Shown here: one piece after another, positions 40,017 to 50,204 of the stretch
How positions within the stretch are numbered: the first letter of the stretch is position 1
Layout: every line of letters starts with the position of its first letter
NCBI RefSeq assembly: GCF_030406725.1
Contig: NZ_CP129107.1
Coordinates: 1,426,001 to 1,490,000 of the forward strand
Source of the DNA: Alteriqipengyuania flavescens
Lineage (GTDB): Bacteria; Pseudomonadota; Alphaproteobacteria; Sphingomonadales; Sphingomonadaceae
Reading direction: 5' to 3'
DNA: 64,000 bases
Made by a program: the position numbers and the translations under genes
The notes under the pieces: generated by a model
Database searches by the model: none
The model's input: the letters and a program-made list of their open reading frames with translations, nothing else
What the model was told of the DNA's origin: nothing

Positions 40017-42473
40017 ATGGCCGCGCGCAAGGATCTCTTGGCCGAATACAACGCCAAGCGCGATTTCAAGCATACGCCCGAGCCCGCGGGGAAACGCAAG
40101 GCGAGCAAGGCAGGCGACCTTTTCATCGTCCAGAAACACGACGCGACCCGGTTGCACTGGGACCTGCGGTTGGAGGTGGACGGGGTGCTGAAGAGCTGGG
40201 CTGTCACCAAGGGGCCTTCTCCTGATCCCGACATCAAGCGCCTCGCGGTCCGGACCGAGGACCACCCGCTGTCCTATGCGGAGTTTGAAGGCGTCATTCC
40301 CAAGGGGGAGTACGGCGGCGGAACCGTCATGCTGTGGGATCGCGGAAGCTGGGCGCCCATTGAAGGTAAGAGCGCCAAGGATCTCGATAAGGGCCATCTC
40401 CATTTTACGCTCCAAGGGGAACGTATGCGCGGCGAATGGCTCTTGATCCGTTTGAAAAAGAAGCCGGGCGAGAAGCGCGAAAACTGGCTTTTGCGCAAGC
40501 TGCAGGATGACCACGCCGAAGCGGGCGACGCTCTGGTGCAGCGCGAACTGACAAGTGTGGCGACCGGTCGTGCGATGGCGGAGATTGCGGCGAGCAAGAA
40601 CGCTCCGCGACCCAAATCAGGTTCGACGAAACCCCGCGCCAGAAAAGCTGCGTCATTGCCCCAGTACCGTAAGCCCCAGCTTGCCACGCTTGTCGACGAT
40701 GTGCCGACGGGCAATAGTTGGATGCACGAGATCAAGTTCGACGGCTATCGTGCGCTGGTGGCGGTGCGTGGTAAGAACGTGCGCATCTATACGCGCAACG
40801 GAATGGACTGGACGGACAAGTTTGGCCCTCTGGTCGATGCCATTGCTGCGCTCGACTTGCCTTCGGCGCTGATCGATGGCGAGATCGTGGCCTATGATGA
40901 CAAGGGCAATCCCGACTTTTCGGCGTTGCAAAAGGTTCTGAAACGGGGGGCGGGAGCTCAGCAGCCGTCCGACAAGCTGGCTCTCCACGCGTTCGATATT
41001 CTTGAGCTGGAAGGCGAGGACCTAACTGACCTTCCAAATATCGAGCGCAAGGAACGGCTCGAAGCCTTGCTCGCCACCGCGCAGCCGCCGATCCATGTCG
41101 CCGACCACGTCCTGGGTGCGGGCGACACGCTGTATCGGGCGATGTGCGAGGCTGCGCAGGAAGGCATCATTTCCAAGACCGTAGACGGCAAATACTCCGG
41201 ACGTCGGTCGAAGGCCTGGGTCAAAGTCAAATGCACCCGCCGGCAGGAATTCGTCATCATCGGCTGGAAGGCGTCGAGCGCGAAGGGACGCCCCTTCGCC
41301 TCCCTTTTGCTGGCCCAGCACGATGGCGGCGAGCTTGTTTACAAGGGAAATGTCGGGACGGGGTTTTCCGCGGACGATCTCGATGATCTGGCGCAGAAGC
41401 TGAAACGGCTGGAGCGAAAGACCCAGTCGGCGAAGGTCGATAAGACCGCGTCGCGCGGTGTGAAGTGGGTAACGCCCAAGCTGGTGGCGGAGATCGCCTT
41501 TGCCGAATTCACCGCTGACGGGAACGTGCGCCACGGCAGTTTTCTTGGATTGCGCGGGGACAAGCCAGCGAGAAACGTCGTGCCAGAGAAAGCTGCTCCC
41601 TTGCCTGGAAAAGAGGACGTCGCCATTTCGAGCCGCGACCGCGTCATTTTCCCCGACAGCGATCAGACCAAGGGGGACCTGGCTGATTATTATGCGGCGA
41701 TTGCACCCATCATGCTGCCATTTGCCGCGCAGCGTCCCGTCAGCCTTGTTCGCTGTCCCCAGGGGAGGGGGAAGAAGTGCTTTTTCCAAAAGCACGACAG
41801 CGGCGCTTTCGGCGATGCCGTCCATCACGTTCCGATCCGGGAAAAGGACGGCGGGCACGAGGATTACCTCTATGTGGAGGACCTGCGCGGACTTCTGCAA
41901 TGCGTACAGATGGGCACAATCGAGTTTCACGGCTGGGCGGCGCGGTCGGACGAAGTGGAGAAGCCCGACCGGATGATCTTCGATCTCGATCCCGACGAGG
42001 GGCTGGATTTTGCAAAGGTGAAGAAGGCCGCGCGCGATATCCATGACCGGCTTGCCGACCTCGGCCTTACCAGTTTCGCGATGCTTTCAGGGGGGAAGGG
42101 TGTTCATGTCGTGGTGCCGCTGACGCCGGGGCATAGCTGGGAGCAGCACAAGGATTTTGCCCGTAGGTTCTCCGAAGCGCTGAGCCTTGCCGAGCCCGAA
42201 CGTTTCACCGCGAGCATGAGCAAGGCTAAGCGCAAGGACCGCATCTTCATCGACTGGCAGCGCAACCAGCGCGGCGCGACGGCGGTCTTGCCGTATTCGG
42301 CACGCGCAAGGTCCGGCGCACCCGTCGCAGTTCCCGTGGCATGGAACGAACTCAAGCGGATGGATAGCGCCAAAGCGTTTTCCATCGATCAGGCAGAAGC
42401 GCTGTTGCGGCGTGCGTCGTCGAAAGCACTCCATGGCTGGGGTTTCGCCGACCAGCGCCTTCCGGACATTTAA
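40017..42473 (+). CDS. ligD: ATP-dependent DNA ligase D (phosphoesterase-ligase-polymerase)
   Basis: The 818-residue protein has three modules in Pseudomonas order. First is the 3'-phosphoesterase (about 30-170: FIVQKHDATRLHWDLRLEVD, HPLSYAEFEGVIPKGEYGGG). Next is the ligase (about 220-520), with the adenylated lysine in HEIKFDGYRALV and EGIISKTVDGKYSGRRSKAW. Last is the primase/polymerase (about 540-818: RVIFPDSDQTKGDLADYY, DRMIFDLDPDEG, LSGGKGVHVVVPL). It processes and seals double-strand breaks with Ku. Three bases separate it from ku. Confidence 0.96.
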   Translation: MAARKDLLAEYNAKRDFKHTPEPAGKRKASKAGDLFIVQKHDATRLHWDLRLEVDGVLKSWAVTKGPSPDPDIKRLAVRTEDHPLSYAEFEGVIPKGEYGGGTVMLWDRGSWAPIEGKSAKDLDKGHLHFTLQGERMRGEWLLIRLKKKPGEKRENWLLRKLQDDHAEAGDALVQRELTSVATGRAMAEIAASKNAPRPKSGSTKPRARKAASLPQYRKPQLATLVDDVPTGNSWMHEIKFDGYRALVAVRGKNVRIYTRNGMDWTDKFGPLVDAIAALDLPSALIDGEIVAYDDKGNPDFSALQKVLKRGAGAQQPSDKLALHAFDILELEGEDLTDLPNIERKERLEALLATAQPPIHVADHVLGAGDTLYRAMCEAAQEGIISKTVDGKYSGRRSKAWVKVKCTRRQEFVIIGWKASSAKGRPFASLLLAQHDGGELVYKGNVGTGFSADDLDDLAQKLKRLERKTQSAKVDKTASRGVKWVTPKLVAEIAFAEFTADGNVRHGSFLGLRGDKPARNVVPEKAAPLPGKEDVAISSRDRVIFPDSDQTKGDLADYYAAIAPIMLPFAAQRPVSLVRCPQGRGKKCFFQKHDSGAFGDAVHHVPIREKDGGHEDYLYVEDLRGLLQCVQMGTIEFHGWAARSDEVEKPDRMIFDLDPDEGLDFAKVKKAARDIHDRLADLGLTSFAMLSGGKGVHVVVPLTPGHSWEQHKDFARRFSEALSLAEPERFTASMSKAKRKDRIFIDWQRNQRGATAVLPYSARARSGAPVAVPVAWNELKRMDSAKAFSIDQAEALLRRASSKALHGWGFADQRLPDI

Positions 42474-42531
42474 AGCGTAATACTCGGATACCTTTGTTCG
42501 TCTGACGGTTCTAAGGGGAAAGGAGGCGCGC

Positions 42532-43037
<506 letters not shown>

Positions 43038-43041
<4 letters not shown>

Positions 43042-44021
43042 GGCCGTTCCAATACACCCGCGCGCCTTCGCTCGCCGAAGCGTCGAACATGACCACAAAC
43101 GAAGATACGCTTGCGATTGCAGGCGGGACCAATCTGCTCGACCTGATGAAGCTGCAGGTGGAGAAGCCCGGTCAGCTTGCGGACATCAACCGGCTCGGCC
43201 TCGCCGGTATCGAGGACACGGACGAAGGCGGCCTGCGCCTCGGCGCGCTCGCCACGAACACCGAAACCGCCGTTCACCCGCGCGTGCGTGCCGACTATCC
43301 AGTCCTGTCGCGCGCGATCCTGGCCGGAGCGACGCAGCAACTGCGCAACAAGGCCACCAATGGCGGCAATCTGTGCCAGCGCACGCGTTGCTTCTATTTC
43401 ACGAACATCGACCAGCCCTGCAACAAGCGCGACCCGGGCAGCGGTTGCGGAGCCATCGACGGCATTGCGAAACTCCACGCAATCCTCGGAACGAGCGAGC
43501 AGTGCATCGCGACCTATCCGGGCGACATGGCCGTGGCGCTGAGCGCGCTTGGCGCGATGGTGCAGATTTCGGGCGACAAGGGCGAGCGCAGCGTGCCGGT
43601 GCGCGACTTCCATCTGCTGCCAGGCGATACGCCGTGGATCGAGAATGTCCTCGAACCGGGCGAGATCATCACCGGCATCGATCTTCCGGCGCCCGTGGGC
43701 GGAACGCAAATCTACCGCAAGGTGCGCGAGCGTTCCTCCTATGCTTTCGCGCTGGTTTCCGTCGCCGCCATCATCGAGATGACCGACGGCAAGTTTTCGC
43801 GCGCCGACCTCGCCTTCGGTGGTCTCGCGCACAAGCCGTGGTACGATCCGCGTGTCGGGGAATGCCTGCTGGGCCAGTCTCCTTCGGACGCGCTGTTCGA
43901 CAAGGCGGCCGATATCCTGCTCGAAGACGCGCAGGGGTATGGCGAGAACGATTTCAAGATACCACTCACGCGGCGGACACTTCACGCCGTCTTGGCGCAG
44001 GCGACGGAGAACGCAGCATGA
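43038..44021 (+). CDS. Aldehyde oxidoreductase FAD subunit (PaoB-like)
   Basis: The 327-residue protein starts MRPFQYTRAPSLAEASNMTT and overlaps the 2Fe-2S gene (ATGA). FAD-binding AIAGGTNLLDLMKL and GATQQLRNKATNGGNLCQRT are followed by the insertion TRCFYFTNIDQPCNKRDPGS with GCGA, whose cysteines match the extra 4Fe-4S cluster of PaoB. This insertion separates PaoB-type from ordinary xanthine dehydrogenase FAD subunits. Confidence 0.88.
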
Positions 44022-46207
44022 CGGTTCATCTCAAACAGGACGAACCCGACAATTCCAACCGTCTCGACGGAATGAAGCAAGGCGTGATTGGCAAGCCCCT
44101 TCCGCGCATCGAGGGGCTGGCCAAGGTCACCGGAACCGCACCTTACGCAGCGGAATATCCGGTCGAGAATTGCGCCGAAGGTGTGCTGGTCACTTCGACC
44201 ATCACCCGCGGCGAGGTTACTTCCATCGACCGGGAAAGCGTGCTTTCGATGCCCGGCGTGATTGCGGTGGTCGATGACGAAAAGATGACCACCCGCGCCG
44301 CGCAGGGAACGGCCAATGAAGCGCCCATGCAGGGGCCGCGGCAGGTCTGCTACTGGGGCCAGCCGATCGCAGTGGTGGTGGCAGAAACCTTCGAACAGGC
44401 GCGCCACGCCGCCAAACATCTGAAGGTGGAATATCGCGAAGACGCAGCGGCCCCGCTCGACCCGAACGCGGTTGAGCCGGAAGAGCAGGAGGACGAGACG
44501 GTGCACCAGGGCGATCTGGCGCATGCCATGGCCGAAGCGCCGCACAGCGTCGACGTAACCATTACCACCAAGGGCCATGCCTCCGCCGCGATGGAACCGC
44601 ATGCCGCCATCGCCGAGTGGAATGGGGAGAAGCTGACCGTCCACGCTTCGCTCCAGATGCCCAATTACAACATCACTGAACTGGCGGACGCGCTGGATAT
44701 GGAGGAGGACAATATCCGCCTCATTTCCCGCTTTGTCGGGGGCGGCTTCGGGTCCAAGCTGGGTCTCAGCGAAGAGGTGGTCGCAGCCGCGTTGGCGGCG
44801 AAACAGATCGGGCGGCCGGTCCGCGTCGTGCAGTCGCGCCAGCAGGTGTTCCAAACGGTCATGCGCCGCACCGAAACCACGCAGCGCCTGCGTTTTGCTG
44901 CCGACGGCGAAGGCAGGCTCACCGGCTTCGGTCACGAGGCGCTGGTTTCAAATCTTCCCGGAGAGACCTTTGCCGAGCCTGCGCTGCAATCGTCGCACTT
45001 CATCTACGGCGGCGAAAACCGGGAACTGATGCTCAAGGTCGCCCGGATCCATCTCATGACGGCCGGATCGGTGCGCGCACCGGGAGAAGCGGTGGGGATG
45101 CCGGCGCTCGAAAGCGCGATGGATGTGCTTGCCGAAAAGGTCGGCATCGACCCGGTCGAACTGCGCCTGCGCAACATACCCGAACGGGATCCCGAGAAGG
45201 ATCTGCCGTTTTCCTCGCATAAGCTTGCCGAATGCCTGAAACAGGGGGCCGAAGCCTTTGGTTGGGAAAAGGGCGTCCGCAAGCCGCGCCAGCGACGGGA
45301 GGGCGAGTGGTGGATCGGCACCGGCATGGCCAGCGCTTCGAGATCACACAGCATTGCCGAGGCAAAGGCCCGGGTCACGCTGAAAGCCGATGGCACGGCA
45401 TTGGTCGAAACCGACATGACCGATATCGGCACCGGGACGTACACCATCGTCGCGCAGATCGCCGGGGAGATGCTGGGGTTGATGCCGGATCAGGTCCTGG
45501 TCGAACTGGGCGACACGCGCCATCCGCGCGGCCCCGGCTCGGGCGGAAGCTGGGGCGCGGCATCGATCGGTTCAGCCGTGTACATTGCCTGCAAGGCGAT
45601 CCGCGAGGAACTGGCCGCAAAGCTCGACACGAGTGAGCAGGAACTCGAACTGCGCGAAGGCAAGAGCGCTGGCGGCGAGGCGCTGACGGACCTTCTCGGC
45701 GGCAAGGACCTTGCCCGCGAAGGCCATTACGAGCCGGGCGATATCGAAGACGATTACACTGCGGCCGGCTTCGGAGCCTTCTTCGCCGAGGTGCGCGTCA
45801 ACCACTACACCGGCGAAACCCGTGTCGACCGCATGCTCGGCGCCTTCGGCTTCGGGCGTGTGCTCAACGCAAAGACCGCCCGTTCGCAATGCATTGGCGG
45901 TATCACCTGGAGCATCGGTTTGGCGCTGACCGAGGCCCTCGAGTTCGATCCGCGCGACGGACATCTCGTCAATTGCGACCTCGCTGAATATCACGTCCCG
46001 GTCCACCGCGACGTGCCCGATCTTCAGGTTGTGTTGGTGGAAGAGCGCGATGGCGCGGCGAGTTCGATCCAGGCCAAGGGCATCGGTGAGCTCGGCATGT
46101 GCGGCGGAGCGGCAGCCATCGCCAACGCCGTTTACAACGCTTGTGGTGCGCGGCTCTACGATTACCCGATGACACCGGATCGCGTCCTCGCAGCAATGCC
46201 CGACTGA
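44018..46207 (+). CDS. Aldehyde oxidoreductase molybdenum-binding subunit (PaoC-like)
   Basis: The 729-residue catalytic subunit starts MTVHLKQDEPDNSNRLDGMK. It has the Ald_Xan_dh_C fold: GKPLPRIEGLAKVTGTAPYA, RFVGGGFGSKLGLSEE, GSVRAPGEAVGMPALESAMD, and the catalytic Glu loop AKGIGELGMCGGAAAIANAV. The molybdopterin is probably the cytosine dinucleotide form, in agreement with the MocA-like gene two places downstream. It oxidises aldehydes to acids. Overlaps PaoB-like by 4 nt. Confidence 0.9.
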   Translation: MTVHLKQDEPDNSNRLDGMKQGVIGKPLPRIEGLAKVTGTAPYAAEYPVENCAEGVLVTSTITRGEVTSIDRESVLSMPGVIAVVDDEKMTTRAAQGTANEAPMQGPRQVCYWGQPIAVVVAETFEQARHAAKHLKVEYREDAAAPLDPNAVEPEEQEDETVHQGDLAHAMAEAPHSVDVTITTKGHASAAMEPHAAIAEWNGEKLTVHASLQMPNYNITELADALDMEEDNIRLISRFVGGGFGSKLGLSEEVVAAALAAKQIGRPVRVVQSRQQVFQTVMRRTETTQRLRFAADGEGRLTGFGHEALVSNLPGETFAEPALQSSHFIYGGENRELMLKVARIHLMTAGSVRAPGEAVGMPALESAMDVLAEKVGIDPVELRLRNIPERDPEKDLPFSSHKLAECLKQGAEAFGWEKGVRKPRQRREGEWWIGTGMASASRSHSIAEAKARVTLKADGTALVETDMTDIGTGTYTIVAQIAGEMLGLMPDQVLVELGDTRHPRGPGSGGSWGAASIGSAVYIACKAIREELAAKLDTSEQELELREGKSAGGEALTDLLGGKDLAREGHYEPGDIEDDYTAAGFGAFFAEVRVNHYTGETRVDRMLGAFGFGRVLNAKTARSQCIGGITWSIGLALTEALEFDPRDGHLVNCDLAEYHVPVHRDVPDLQVVLVEERDGAASSIQAKGIGELGMCGGAAAIANAVYNACGARLYDYPMTPDRVLAAMPD

Positions 46208-47058
46208 TGCTGGCCGATACTACGATTGAGGCAGTGCACGATGAGGACCACCTCGCGCTGGCCGCAGCGTGCGAGCCGGGTGTGGGCCTTTGCACAATCG
46301 TCGGGATAGAAGGCAGCTTCTCGCGCCGTCTCGGTGCGCAATTGGCGGTCCTGCCCGACGGATCCACCGTTGGCGATCTTGCCGATAGCTGCCTGGAGAG
46401 CCAGCTGGCAAGCGACATAGCGCAATGCAGGGAGCGCCGCGTTGTGCGCTATGGGCGAGGATCCTCCCGGATCGACTTCCGCCTGCCGTGTGGCGGCGGG
46501 CTTGATATCCTGCTCGACCCGGCGCCGGATCGCGGAGCTTGTCGCGCTGCACTAGGAGCGCTGAAGGCGCGTCGAACGGCCCGGCTGGCGCTCGGAGGCG
46601 AAAGCCCTTTGCTGCACCGTACTTACCTCCCCACTCTGAAACTCGTCGTATTGGGAGAGGGGCCGGAGCTGGAGACTGTGGCTTCCCTGAGTTCGGCCAT
46701 GAAGATTGAAGCCGAAGTCTACTCCAAGGATGACCTTGCTCTCGGCCAAACAGCCCCGAACGTCCACTACGACCCATGGACGGCCTGCCTGTTGCTCTTC
46801 CACGATCACGAATGGGAACTGGCCCTGCTCGAACAGGCGCTGGCAAGTGAAGCTTTCTACATAGGAGCGCAAGGAGGAGAGAGGGCGCGGCGCGCCCGCA
46901 CGCTCGCGCTTGCTGCGCGCGGCATTCCGGAGGAGATAATCGCGCGTCTGACAAGCCCGGTGGGTCTGATGTCGGCCTGCAAATCGCCGCGAAGCCTCGC
47001 GCTGTCAGCGCTGTCCGAAATCCTCGGCCATTACGAGCAGATGCGTGCCGCTGCTTGA
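46207..47058 (+). CDS. XdhC/CoxI-family maturation factor
   Basis: The 283-residue protein starts at the ATG of a TGATG overlap with the molybdenum subunit. The N-terminal XdhC domain (CTIVGIEGSFSRRLGAQLAV, GGGLDILLDPAPD) is followed by a Rossmann domain (LKLVVLGEGPELETVASLSS) and PEEIIARLTSPVGLMSACKS. XdhC-type chaperones sulfurate and insert the molybdenum cofactor into the large subunit; E. coli PaoD plays this role. Confidence 0.85.
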   Translation: MLADTTIEAVHDEDHLALAAACEPGVGLCTIVGIEGSFSRRLGAQLAVLPDGSTVGDLADSCLESQLASDIAQCRERRVVRYGRGSSRIDFRLPCGGGLDILLDPAPDRGACRAALGALKARRTARLALGGESPLLHRTYLPTLKLVVLGEGPELETVASLSSAMKIEAEVYSKDDLALGQTAPNVHYDPWTACLLLFHDHEWELALLEQALASEAFYIGAQGGERARRARTLALAARGIPEEIIARLTSPVGLMSACKSPRSLALSALSEILGHYEQMRAAA

Positions 47059-47638
47059 TGTGAAGACAGGTGTGGTCTTGCTTGCTGCTGGCGAGGGGAA
47101 ACGGTTTGGCGGCGGAAAGCTCATCGCCGAGTTTCGTGGGCGCCCCTTGTGGGAATGGGCCACGGAAACCGCAGAGAATATTGATTTCAGCGAACGTATT
47201 CTCGTGATTGGCCCTGACGGTCCGATCCGAGCCCGCCCGACCTGGAGGCTGGTCGAAAATCCGGTGGCAAAACAAGGCATGGGCACCTCGATCGCTGCGG
47301 GAATACGCGCGCTGACCGATTGCGATCGGGTCATCATCATGCTCGCCGACATGCCGCTCGTCTCGCGCGCCCATCTTGACCGGCTCATCGCAGCGCAAGG
47401 CGTAGGTTTCACGCGCTATCCCGATGGCTCAGCAGGATGTCCGGCGATTTTCCCGCGCTCGGTTTTCGCGTTGCTTGAAACGCTCGACGGCGACCGGGGA
47501 GCACGAAGCCTTGGTTTGGGAGAGGTCGAGCTTATCGCGCCCGCTCACGAACGAGAGCTCGCCGATGTCGATGAGGCTTGCGATCTTCAGCGGCTAGCGT
47601 CTGCCGATTTAGGGTCGGTAATGCAATTCGGTAATTGA
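47045..47638 (+). CDS. Molybdenum cofactor cytidylyltransferase-like protein (MocA family)
   Basis: The 197-residue nucleotidyltransferase starts at GTG 47045, overlapping the xdhC-like gene by 14 nt. The NTP-binding loop VVLLAAGEGKRFGGGKLIAE, a VENPVAKQGMGTSIAAGI segment, the metal-binding IIMLADMPLVSRAHLDRLI and the CPAIFPRS segment fit MobA/MocA enzymes. It would convert Mo-MPT to the MCD cofactor used by PaoC-type oxidoreductases. Last gene of the operon. Confidence 0.85.
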   Translation: MPLLDVKTGVVLLAAGEGKRFGGGKLIAEFRGRPLWEWATETAENIDFSERILVIGPDGPIRARPTWRLVENPVAKQGMGTSIAAGIRALTDCDRVIIMLADMPLVSRAHLDRLIAAQGVGFTRYPDGSAGCPAIFPRSVFALLETLDGDRGARSLGLGEVELIAPAHERELADVDEACDLQRLASADLGSVMQFGN

Positions 47639-47710
47639 AGAGGAAAGGCTGCTGCTACTCGTCCGATTGCATCACGAACAGCCAGTCCGCTAGCGACCCC
47701 ACAAAAGACC

Positions 47711-48089
47711 TTACGATGGGGTCAGCCCCTGCATAGGCTCTGGTTTTACTAATCCCCCAGTTGCAGTATTATTTTCATAAATGCTCGTTGCATCTAGGAT
47801 CACGCGAACCGTCTCCTCTGGCTGATCCAACATCGGGAAGTGTCCGCTTCGCTCGAACCAGTGCATAGTCGCTTCAGGGAGGGCTTTGGCCGCGCAATCA
47901 GCCTGCTGCGGAAGACACGGCCGATCCTTCCGTCCCCAACCGATGACGACCCGTGCAGACGTGTTTGCAGGGCCCCCTGATTTGAGAATGCGCAGGCGAG
48001 ATGGTGTCCCAAGAGCCGCAGGTTGCCCCAAGTCCGTGGACAAGGAGAAGGGGTTTTCCGCGTCCCGTCCGCGTGTAGTGCATGGTCAT
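47711..48089 (-). pseudogene. Decayed alpha/beta hydrolase
   Basis: Two pieces of one hydrolase lie in different phases. From ATG 48089, MTMHYTRTGRGKPLLLVHGL continues to GATCGSWDTISPA (oxyanion-hole HGxG and first helix). Then another frame gives RVVIGWGRKDRPC and HWFERSGHFPMLDQPEET, the C-terminal Asp and His regions. The middle third, with the nucleophile elbow and cap, is missing. An internal deletion plus frameshift explains this. It is not functional. Confidence 0.75.
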
Positions 48090-48416
48090 GTAATCGTAAC
48101 ATCTCGCGCTGACTCATTGGCCCGTGGATGTCTACATTGCCGAAGGTGAAGCCAAGAGCGGATGGTCCGCCAGCGAGGTCAGAGCTTGTCGTTAAACTGC
48201 GCCGCCGGACTGGGATCAGGGTCTTCGCAAAGAAATTTGCCATTGATTTGAGTGCCCATCTCTGTCGTCTATGGGGCACCACTTTCATAAAAACCGCACG
48301 ATCTTTCCGTCCACGGCCCATATCACCGTGGGTGGGCAGCGGCAGCTTTTGCCGCTATTCCCTTTGCTTTGGAGGGGTGGCCCTTTGTGGGCGCCGGGGC
48401 AGACGGCTTGGATGGC
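48090..48416. other. Gene-free region with an 11-bp tRNA-Thr-end match
   Basis: I see no gene here. A minus-strand frame (47800-48321) is open but has no recognisable content. The 11-bp GGCACCACTTT at 48275-48285 repeats the tRNA-Thr terminus with its following bases (38945-38955). The ATG-proximal part carries the probable promoter of the type I secretion genes. Confidence 0.4.
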
Positions 48417-50204
48417 ATGATCGAGGACGACGGACGGATTTCGCCCAGCGAGCGCGAGCCGCGTTTCGCGGACTGGCTGGTGGAGCCGCTGCGCGCCAAT
48501 GCGGGCACGTATCGCCGCGTCGCTCTCGCGGCGGTGTTCGTGAACCTGTTCGCGCTGGTCGCCAGCATTTTCACGATGGTCGTCTATGACCGGGTGATCC
48601 CCAACAACGCCACGGAATCGCTGATCGCGCTCAGCATCGGGCTCGGCATCGTCGTGGTGTTCGATTTCGTGCTGAAGATGCTGCGGTCCTACCTCACCGA
48701 CCATGCCGGCGCACGGATCGACCTCGACGTGGGACGCAAGGTGTTCCAGCAGCTGCTCGCCATCCGGCTGGACCGGCGGCAGGGCAGCACCGGGGCGCTC
48801 GCCGGCCTGATGCGCGAGCTGGAGGCGCTGCGCGATTTCTTTGCCAGCGCCACGGTGCTGGCGATGGTCGACGTGCCGTTCATCCTCCTGATCCTGGTGG
48901 TCGTGGCTCTGATCGGCGGGCCGGTGGTGTTCGTGCCGATGGTGCTGATCCCGCTGGTGCTGCTGGCGGGCTGGCTCACCAATCCCGCGCTCGACCGGCT
49001 CAGTGCCCGCGCGCTGGGGCAGGGGCTGCACAAGCAGAGCGTGCTGGTCGAAACCATCGGCGGGCTGGAGACGGTGAAGGCCGCCGCCGCCGGGCCGATG
49101 CTCGCCGCGCGGTGGGACGATGCGGTGGTCGAACATGCGCAGACCTCGCTCGCACAGAGATTGACGGCCAATATCGCGCTTACCTTCGCGCAGAGCGCGC
49201 AAATGATCGGTTATGCGGGCGTCATCATCGTCGGCGTCGGCCAGATCGCCGCGCAGGAGATGTCGCTGGGCGCGCTGATCGCCTGTTCGATCCTGTCGGG
49301 CCGCGCGGTCGCCCCGCTCACCCAGATCGCATCGATCCTCTCGCGCCTCAACTCGACCCGCTCCGCCTATCGCCAGATCGATTCGCTGATGCAGACGGAG
49401 CGCGAAACGGGCGCCGGCAGTGCGCTCAAACTCTCGGGGCTGAAGGGCGAGATCGAATTCGCCGACGTCACCTTCGCCTATCCCGGAACGAAGACCAAGG
49501 CGCTCGACAACGTGTCCTTCCGCATCGCGCCGGGAGAACGGGTGGCGCTGGTCGGGCGCGTCGGATCGGGCAAGAGCACGATCGCGCGGCTCATCATGGG
49601 CCTGTTCCCGCCGCTGGAAGGCAATGTGCTGGTCGATAACGTCGACCTGCGCCAGCTGAGCAAGGACGACATCCGCGCCCGCATTGGCGCGGCGCTGCAG
49701 GAAAGCGTGCTGTTTTCGGGCACGGTGCGCGACAATATCACGCTGGGCCGGGCCGACATTTCGGACGAGGAAATGTTGCGCGCGGCCACGCTTTCCAAGA
49801 CCCACGATTTCATGAAGCGCATCCCGGACGGATACGACCGCAAGCTGATGGACCGGGGCGAAGGCCTGTCCGGCGGGCAGCGCCAGTCGATCGCGCTTGC
49901 CCGCGCTCTAGCCGGGAGCCCGCAAGTTCTTTTGTTCGACGAGCCTTCCAGCCAGATGGACAACGAAACGGAAAACGCCGTGCTGGAGGCGCTGGAAAGC
50001 GAAGTGGAGGGCAAGACGCTGGTCGTCATCACCCACCGCACGCCGTTCCTGCGGCTGGTCGATCGGGTCATCGTGATGGACGGCGGCCGGGTGATCGCGG
50101 ACGGCAATCGTGACGAGGTGCTGCCGAACTTCGGCAAGGCCGCGCGCCAGCCGCTGTCGAAACTGCCGAAGGAGGCGCTGGTGGCGACCGGCGGCAAGAA
50201 ATGA
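48417..50204 (+). CDS. Type I secretion ABC transporter (permease-ATPase)
   Basis: The protein is about 595 residues from MIEDDGRISPSEREPRFADW. There is a six-span ABC exporter domain (VALAAVFVNLFALVASIFTM onward). The ATPase has Walker A LVGRVGSGKSTIARLIMG, signature LSGGQRQSIALARAL, Walker B QVLLFDEPSS and an H-loop VVITHRT. No C39 peptidase domain precedes it. HlyB/PrtD-type proteins export RTX substrates in one step with HlyD and TolC partners, both encoded nearby. The open frame extends to 48369. Confidence 0.93.
   Translation: MIEDDGRISPSEREPRFADWLVEPLRANAGTYRRVALAAVFVNLFALVASIFTMVVYDRVIPNNATESLIALSIGLGIVVVFDFVLKMLRSYLTDHAGARIDLDVGRKVFQQLLAIRLDRRQGSTGALAGLMRELEALRDFFASATVLAMVDVPFILLILVVVALIGGPVVFVPMVLIPLVLLAGWLTNPALDRLSARALGQGLHKQSVLVETIGGLETVKAAAAGPMLAARWDDAVVEHAQTSLAQRLTANIALTFAQSAQMIGYAGVIIVGVGQIAAQEMSLGALIACSILSGRAVAPLTQIASILSRLNSTRSAYRQIDSLMQTERETGAGSALKLSGLKGEIEFADVTFAYPGTKTKALDNVSFRIAPGERVALVGRVGSGKSTIARLIMGLFPPLEGNVLVDNVDLRQLSKDDIRARIGAALQESVLFSGTVRDNITLGRADISDEEMLRAATLSKTHDFMKRIPDGYDRKLMDRGEGLSGGQRQSIALARALAGSPQVLLFDEPSSQMDNETENAVLEALESEVEGKTLVVITHRTPFLRLVDRVIVMDGGRVIADGNRDEVLPNFGKAARQPLSKLPKEALVATGGKK

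Noticed and set aside
41022-42044. 340-codon minus-strand frame
   Set aside because: It is entirely antisense to ligD and has no family-like content.
47800-48321. 173-codon minus-strand frame near the hydrolase remnant
   Set aside because: It overlaps the pseudogene in another phase and shows no recognisable domain.
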